Positions 7,034 to 9,976 of a stretch of 9,976 nt of DNA are shown piece by piece. Position 1 is the first letter of the stretch. Each line of letters begins with the position of its first letter. The stretch is from NCBI GenBank assembly GCA_033764265.1, contig JANRJB010000302.1, forward strand, positions 1 to 9,976, read 5' to 3'. This stretch comes from VGEM01 sp033764265. Its GTDB lineage: Bacteria > Pseudomonadota > Alphaproteobacteria > Rhodospirillales > Rhodospirillaceae. Under the pieces are notes generated by a model, which saw only the letters and a program-made list of their open reading frames with translations, did no database searches and had not been told where the DNA came from. The translations under genes were made by a program, and so were the position numbers.

Positions 7034-7351
7034 ATGAAAAAGCCCGCCGATCATGCCTACACGGGGACCGAGGCGCTCGATCATTTGGCGCGCATCAACG
7101 TCGAGCTGTTGTCAGAGCTGTGGATCATGCGCGACCGCATGGCCGTGATGGAAAAGCTGCTGGTCGAGAAGGGCGTGCTGACGGAGGCCGAGATCGACGA
7201 TTACAATCCCGACACAGAATTCGCGGCGCGGCTGGAACGCCTGCGCAATCTGGTGGTCGAAAATGTCATCGGCGCGCCTTACCGGCACGAACTGACCGTC
7301 GACCAGCTCAAGGCCCGTGCCCGGGCGATCGCCGATACACCCAAGGCATGA
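7034..7351 (+). CDS. Small helical protein of unknown function
   Basis: I do not recognise this 105-residue protein. It is highly charged and probably almost all helical: LDHLARINVELLSELWIMRDRMAVMEKLL (18-46) has a heptad-like hydrophobic spacing that suggests a short coiled coil or dimerising helix pair, followed by EKGVLTEAEIDDYNPD (48-63), reminiscent of the 'ekGilt..eid.y.p' linker seen in many small partner proteins, and a second helical stretch with RLERLRNLVVENVI. No signal peptide, membrane segment or cysteine is present. A GTG one codon upstream (7031) is an alternative start. Its stop overlaps an ATG as ATGA, and the next gene begins 7 nt after the stop, so it is embedded in an operon and very likely expressed. 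A partner or accessory role to the neighbouring enzymes is inference. Confidence 0.8.
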   Translation: MKKPADHAYTGTEALDHLARINVELLSELWIMRDRMAVMEKLLVEKGVLTEAEIDDYNPDTEFAARLERLRNLVVENVIGAPYRHELTVDQLKARARAIADTPKA

Positions 7352-7358
7352 GGCCACC

Positions 7359-7964
7359 ATGGCAGTCGCCGCCGCAACACCTTCTGCCAACCGAATCCTG
7401 AAGCCCGTCAAAGCCACGGCGGAAAGCCTTGCGGGCTACGGCTACCTGATCGGCGAACCGGGCGGCGTGTCCCGCGACAAGATTGATTTCTACGGCCAGG
7501 ACGTGAAAGTCACCCAGCCCGCCCGGTTCCACGGCAACGCCGACCTGTGCCTCAACCTGGTCAGCTTCCGGCCGCGTTCGCTGGCGGTGAAGTGGATGGA
7601 GTTCCACACCAAGCATACCCAGACGTTCGTCCCCTTGGCGGGTAAGCCGTTCTACATGGTGTTGGGCAAACCTACTTGCCGACGCGCCGACGGATCATGG
7701 GACGCCGCGGCTGGCGCGCTGCCTGACCCCGCCAGCGTTCAGGCGTTCTCCTTCGATGGTACGGGCGGCATCGTCATGGAGGTCGGCACCTGGCACGAAG
7801 TGCCGTTTCCGATCGACGGTGCGACGCATTTCGTGTGCATCTGCACCAACGAAACCAACGACAATCTCGAAGCCCAGGGTGCCGACGGCGAGTGCGACGG
7901 CGGTGACTTGACCAAACGACATATCGCCAAGCATCTCGGCTATACCTTCGAGATTTCTCCCTAA
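7359..7964 (+). CDS. Ureidoglycolate lyase-family (AllA-like) protein, divergent
   Basis: AllA/Dal3 enzymes release urea from ureidoglycolate, giving glyoxylate, late in purine/allantoin breakdown. Matches in this 201-residue product: TAESLAGYGYLIG (20-32, 'l..e.F..yGdvi'), WMEFHTKHTQTFVPLAGKPFYMVLG (79-103, aligning with 'lErHp.gtQaFiPm.g..fvvvva' of E. coli AllA), and SVQAFSFDGTGGIVMEVGTWHEVPFPI (126-152, aligning with 'tlrAF.t.g.qGvny...vWHhPl'). It departs from E. coli AllA in having WHEVP for WHHPL, an insert around residues 106-124 and an extended C-terminus with NETNDNLE and KHLGYTFE, giving 201 rather than 160 residues. GAGG at 7350-7353 supports the start. No other purine-catabolism gene is present, so a different small lyase or isomerase substrate is quite possible. 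The fold call is good; the exact reaction is not. Confidence 0.8.
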   Translation: MAVAAATPSANRILKPVKATAESLAGYGYLIGEPGGVSRDKIDFYGQDVKVTQPARFHGNADLCLNLVSFRPRSLAVKWMEFHTKHTQTFVPLAGKPFYMVLGKPTCRRADGSWDAAAGALPDPASVQAFSFDGTGGIVMEVGTWHEVPFPIDGATHFVCICTNETNDNLEAQGADGECDGGDLTKRHIAKHLGYTFEISP

Positions 7965-7979
7965 GTCCGTGGGCGTGCC

Positions 7980-8642
7980 ATGATCGATTTCTACACCTGG
8001 GCCACGCCGAATGGGCGCAAGGTCTCCATCGCGCTGGAAGAACTTGGGCTGCCCTACACGGTCAAGCTGGTCAACACGCGCAAGCTCGAGCAGAAGCAGC
8101 CGGCGTACTTGGCGATCAATCCGAACGGCCGGGTGCCGGCCATCGTCGACCGCGCCAACGACGATTTCGCGGTGTTCGAATCGGGTGCGATCCTGATCTA
8201 TCTGGCGGAAAAAACCGGTCGCCTGATGCCCGCCGACGCCAAGGGCCGCAGCCGCGTGATTCAGTGGCTGATGTGGCAGATGAGCGGGCTGGGGCCGATG
8301 CAAGGCCAGGCCAATGTCTTCAACCGGTATTTCCCGGAGAAAATTCCGTCGGTTCAGTCGCGCTATCGCAACGAAGTGCGCCGGCTCTACGAGGTGATGA
8401 ACGCCCGGCTGGCCGAGGCGGAATTTCTCGCCGGCGATTACTCCATCGCCGATATTGCCTGCTACCCGTGGACGGCCCAGCACGAATGGTCGGACATCAC
8501 GATCGCCGACTTGCCGCATGTGGTGCGCTGGTACGCCGCAGTAGGCGCGCGCGCAGCGGTCAAGCGCGGCATGACGATTCCCGACCCGCCGCCGCCGGTC
8601 GCCGATCTTCCCGCGGCCATCAAGCCGATGCTGGCAATGTGA
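7980..8642 (+). CDS. yfcG: Glutathione transferase, Nu class (YfcG/YghU-like disulfide reductase)
   Basis: Nu-class proteins bind glutathione disulfide and act as disulfide-bond reductases with weak classical transferase activity. The 220-residue product matches E. coli YfcG along its length: MIDFYTWATPNGRKV with Thr9 and Asn11 at the glutathione-contacting positions, INPNGRVPAIVD (46-57), FESGAILIYLAEKTG (66-80, Glu67-Ser68 gripping the gamma-glutamyl group), QWLMWQMSGLGPMQGQ (95-110), RLYEVMNARL (135-144) and DYSIADIACYPW (153-164, N-capping box of the C-terminal domain). No N-terminal catalytic cysteine is present, as expected for the class. It starts 15 nt after the AllA-like gene and is the last gene of the operon; LysR converges 16 nt later. 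It may handle a glutathione adduct made in the pathway or simply protect against oxidation. Confidence 0.92.
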   Translation: MIDFYTWATPNGRKVSIALEELGLPYTVKLVNTRKLEQKQPAYLAINPNGRVPAIVDRANDDFAVFESGAILIYLAEKTGRLMPADAKGRSRVIQWLMWQMSGLGPMQGQANVFNRYFPEKIPSVQSRYRNEVRRLYEVMNARLAEAEFLAGDYSIADIACYPWTAQHEWSDITIADLPHVVRWYAAVGARAAVKRGMTIPDPPPPVADLPAAIKPMLAM

Positions 8643-8658
8643 AGCGGAAAGGCCCGGA

Positions 8659-9564
8659 TCAGATTTTCGCCCAGATCTTGGCCTTGTCGCGCAGCGCGCG
8701 GATCACGGTGGCGACCGCCGGTACGTTCAAGCTGTCCTCGCGGTAGACGATGCCGGTGCGCACATGGTCGCCCGGCGTGTCGCACGCCAGCAACGCCAAT
8801 TGGCCGGCTTTGACCTCTGGTTCGGCCAGCGAGCGCGGAATGATGGCCAGCAGGCTCAATTTGGCCATCGCTTGCTTCAGAAGTGCGTAGGAATTGGTGG
8901 TCAGCACCACCGGCGGCACGGCGAGGCCGTTGCGTTCGAAGTACGTTTCAAATTCGCGCCGCAGGCCCGCACTGTCGAACATCGCCCACCGGCAACCGGC
9001 CAGATCACGCGGCTCGACCTTTTTCTTCTGGGCGAGCGGCTGGTCGGCGCGGCTGTAAATTCCGGCTCGGGAGACGAATAGCTCGTCCACCATCAGGTCC
9101 GTGCCCGGACCCAACGGCACCAACAGGCCGAAGAACAGGTCGATCTCAGCGGAGTTCAGCTTCTCGAGCTGCTGTCCGAATGTGCCTTGAGACACCGTCA
9201 ACCGGATCGACGGATGGGCGTCGATGATCTCCGCGACGAAATCGGGCATCAGGTAATGGCTGAAGTTGACGGTCAGTCCGATCTTGACGTGGCCGCCGCG
9301 CGCGCTACGGGCCGCGTCGAGGTCTTCGCGGGCGCGGGCGGCCTGGTTCAGAATCGCCTGGGCGCGCGGGATCAGGTTGAGGCCGCAGGCCGTGGGCTCG
9401 ACGCCCTTGGCGGTGCGCTTGAGCAGCGGCATACCCACCGCCAGCTCCAGGTTCTTGATACTGCGGCTCAAGCCCGACTGGGTGATGTGCAGGGCGTCGG
9501 CGGCGCGGCCGATGTTGCCGAATTCGGCCGCGGCCAGAAAGTGCTTGAGCTGCTGAAATTCCAT
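8659..9564 (-). CDS. LysR-type transcriptional regulator
   Basis: This 301-residue protein has the usual LysR length. The N-terminal winged helix-turn-helix is plain: MEFQQLKHFLAAAEFGNIGRAADALHITQSGLSRSIKNLE (1-40), followed by GMPLLKRTAKGVEPTACG (44-61) and the linker helix to about residue 90. The effector domain starts at GHVKIGLTVNFSHYLMPDFV (91-110) and has the typical second-lobe strand LLAIIPRSLAE (238-248). The ATG at 9562-9564 is preferred, since it begins the DNA-binding domain exactly where the family does; an upstream in-frame start at 9690 would run through the repeat-rich gap. It converges on the GST gene, 16 nt apart, and no terminator is seen. An inverted repeat 22 bp before its start is a candidate autoregulatory site. 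Effector and target genes are unknown. Confidence 0.95.
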   Translation of the reverse strand: MEFQQLKHFLAAAEFGNIGRAADALHITQSGLSRSIKNLELAVGMPLLKRTAKGVEPTACGLNLIPRAQAILNQAARAREDLDAARSARGGHVKIGLTVNFSHYLMPDFVAEIIDAHPSIRLTVSQGTFGQQLEKLNSAEIDLFFGLLVPLGPGTDLMVDELFVSRAGIYSRADQPLAQKKKVEPRDLAGCRWAMFDSAGLRREFETYFERNGLAVPPVVLTTNSYALLKQAMAKLSLLAIIPRSLAEPEVKAGQLALLACDTPGDHVRTGIVYREDSLNVPAVATVIRALRDKAKIWAKI

Positions 9565-9585
9565 CGACCCTGGACGCCGTCCCCC

Positions 9586-9623
9586 CCGCTGATCCGATGA
9601 TATTTTGTCATTGTGATCAGCGG
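9586..9623. promoter_or_regulatory. Inverted repeat upstream of the LysR gene, candidate operator
   Basis: CCGCTGATC (9586-9594) and GATCAGCGG (9615-9623) are perfect 9-bp inverted copies separated by an A/T-rich 20-bp spacer; nested inside are ATGA (9597-9600) and TCAT (9608-9611). Centre-to-centre spacing of the outer arms is 29 bp, near three helical turns. The position, just upstream of the LysR start on the other strand, is where LysR proteins usually bind to repress their own gene, but the link to this particular regulator is inference. Confidence 0.45.
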
Positions 9624-9725
9624 AATGTAAACCGAGTGGAAACCGTCTCGGCGCATGTTCATCCCCGACCGGTGTGCTTGCTGCGCGCACGGACCGGCAA
9701 GGCGTGCGCTGGCCAGCCGCTGGCT

Positions 9726-9752
9726 CAATTGCAACAGCGGGTGCTGCAATTG
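9726..9752. repeat. Inverted repeat CAATTGCA / TGCAATTG
   Basis: Two perfect 8-bp arms (9726-9733 and 9745-9752) flank an 11-bp spacer. The CAATTG cores are themselves palindromic and lie 21 bp apart, two helical turns, which suits a dimeric or tandem DNA-binding protein. As RNA it can fold into a hairpin with CAGC/GCTG stacking inside, but no T-run follows, so a terminator is unlikely. It lies about 40 bp upstream of the sigma-54-like element. Confidence 0.4.
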
Positions 9753-9788
9753 CGTTAATCCATTGAAATCCTTGTCAGCATGTGGAAT

Positions 9789-9804
9789 TGGCCTCAAGAT
9801 TGCA
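9789..9804 (+). promoter_or_regulatory. Candidate sigma-54 (-24/-12) promoter for the response-regulator gene
   Basis: TGGCCT, five bases, then TTGCA matches the consensus TGGCAC-N5-TTGCW at 9 of the 11 defined positions, with the required GG and GC exactly 10 bases apart. It would start transcription near 9815 and give a leader of about 85 nt before the ATG at 9900. Such GG/GC spacing arises often by chance in GC-rich DNA, so this is a suggestion only. Confidence 0.35.
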
Positions 9805-9847
9805 GTGCTGTGGCGCGGCCGTTGCGGACGCCGTTATGGTTGCGACT

Positions 9848-9860
9848 CGAACATTGTTCG
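9848..9860. promoter_or_regulatory. Palindrome CGAACATTGTTCG before the response-regulator gene
   Basis: CGAACA and TGTTCG flank a single T, and the palindrome TTCGCGAA (9857-9864) overlaps its right arm. It sits 39 bp before the start codon, in the leader if the sigma-54-like promoter is used. It resembles the GAAC/GTTC half-sites bound by LexA-type repressors, but the spacer is 3 bp where the Gram-positive box has 4, and the alphaproteobacterial box is a direct repeat, so it should not be called a LexA site. Confidence 0.35.
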
Positions 9861-9899
9861 CGAATCGCGCGGGCCGACGACGACCTGAGGGATGCGGAC

Positions 9900-9976
9900 A
9901 TGCCGGCCGAACGCGACATCAGTGTGCTCGTGGTTGATGATTACACGACAATGCTGCGGGCGATGACCAGCGTCCT
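9900..9976 (+). CDS. CheY-like response regulator receiver domain, 3'-truncated by window edge
   Basis: Receiver domains are phosphorylated on an aspartate by a histidine kinase and switch an output. Only 25 residues are visible: MPAERDISVLVVDDYTTMLRAMTSVL. ISVLVVDD is the first strand with the acidic Asp pair that binds magnesium, and YTTMLRAMTSVL matches the start of helix 1 of CheY (VVDDFSTMRRIVRNLL), closer to stand-alone CheY-type proteins than to OmpR- or NtrC-type ones. GAGG at 9887-9890, 9 nt before the ATG, supports the start. The phosphorylated aspartate and any output domain lie outside the window, so it could be a chemotaxis CheY, a single-domain regulator or the front of a longer protein. 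Confidence 0.82.
   Translation, partial: MPAERDISVLVVDDYTTMLRAMTSV

Larger units (their letters stand above)
9565..9899. other. Non-coding gap between LysR and a response-regulator gene
   Basis: This 335-bp stretch separates two divergently read genes and is visibly richer in A and T in patches than the surrounding coding sequence. It holds, in order, a 9-bp inverted repeat near the LysR start, AAACCG repeated 11 bp apart (9629-9634 and 9640-9645), a short CCGAG/CTCGG inverted repeat (9632-9636 and 9647-9651), an 8-bp inverted repeat around 9739, a sigma-54-like element and a 13-bp palindrome near the response-regulator start. The only open frame (9655-9888) is cysteine-rich and unconvincing. 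No RNA gene or intrinsic terminator is recognisable. Confidence 0.6.

Noticed and set aside
8643..8658. Possible bidirectional terminator between the GST and LysR genes
   Set aside because: The 16-bp gap and the flanking bases show no hairpin with a T-run in either direction.
9848..9860. LexA/SOS box
   Set aside because: The half-sites resemble GAAC/GTTC but the spacer is 3 bp, not the 4 bp of the Gram-positive box, and the alphaproteobacterial box is a direct repeat with 7-bp spacing.
9655..9888. 77-codon cysteine-rich + strand frame in the intergenic gap
   Set aside because: No ribosome site, overlaps several inverted repeats and the promoter-like element, and the cysteine spacing fits no small zinc or metal protein I know.
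1..9976. Mobile element, CRISPR array, toxin-antitoxin or phage defence system
   Set aside because: No transposase, integrase, terminal inverted repeats, regular short repeats, tRNA or defence-type domains are visible; base composition appears even across the coding regions.

Overview
This is a GC-rich, densely coded stretch of a bacterial chromosome. The magnesium-type HemB signature, AllA-like and Nu-class GST proteins, a family III CoA-transferase, an orphan dipeptide-type binding protein and a LysR regulator together suggest a pseudomonadotan, most likely alphaproteobacterial, host. That is inference from gene content only; no rRNA or marker gene is present. There are no tRNAs, insertion sequences, CRISPR arrays or integrase genes.

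Region 1 (1-3014, + strand) is a tightly packed tetrapyrrole block: the 3' part of hemC (hydroxymethylbilane synthase), hemD (uroporphyrinogen-III synthase), hemB (porphobilinogen synthase) and a stand-alone precorrin-2 dehydrogenase of the Met8/CysG N-terminal type. Junctions are ATGA overlaps or a 1-nt gap, so this is almost certainly one translationally coupled operon. HemB, HemC and HemD carry 5-aminolevulinate to uroporphyrinogen III; the dehydrogenase belongs to the siroheme (or siroheme-dependent) branch. The oddity is that HemC lacks the cysteine that normally anchors its dipyrromethane cofactor: the loop reads GAQVVIG, and the visible 227 residues contain no cysteine at all. A signal-peptide-bearing family 5 solute-binding protein (3056-4579) follows 41 nt downstream, with no permease or ATPase next to it.

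Region 2 (4576-5751, - strand) is a family III (CaiB/BaiF) CoA-transferase that converges on the binding-protein gene, their stop codons overlapping by two bases.

Region 3 (5893-8642, + strand) diverges from the CoA-transferase and is a compact four-gene operon: a SAM-dependent methyltransferase with an unrecognised N-terminal half, an unknown 105-residue helical protein, a divergent ureidoglycolate-lyase-fold protein, and a YfcG/Nu-class glutathione transferase. Gaps are 7-15 nt. The substrate is unknown; this is the least explained metabolic unit of the window.

Region 4 (8659-9976) holds a LysR-type regulator on the - strand, convergent with the GST gene, then a 335-bp non-coding stretch with several inverted repeats and a sigma-54-like promoter match, and finally the first 25 codons of a CheY-like receiver-domain protein on the + strand, cut by the window end.
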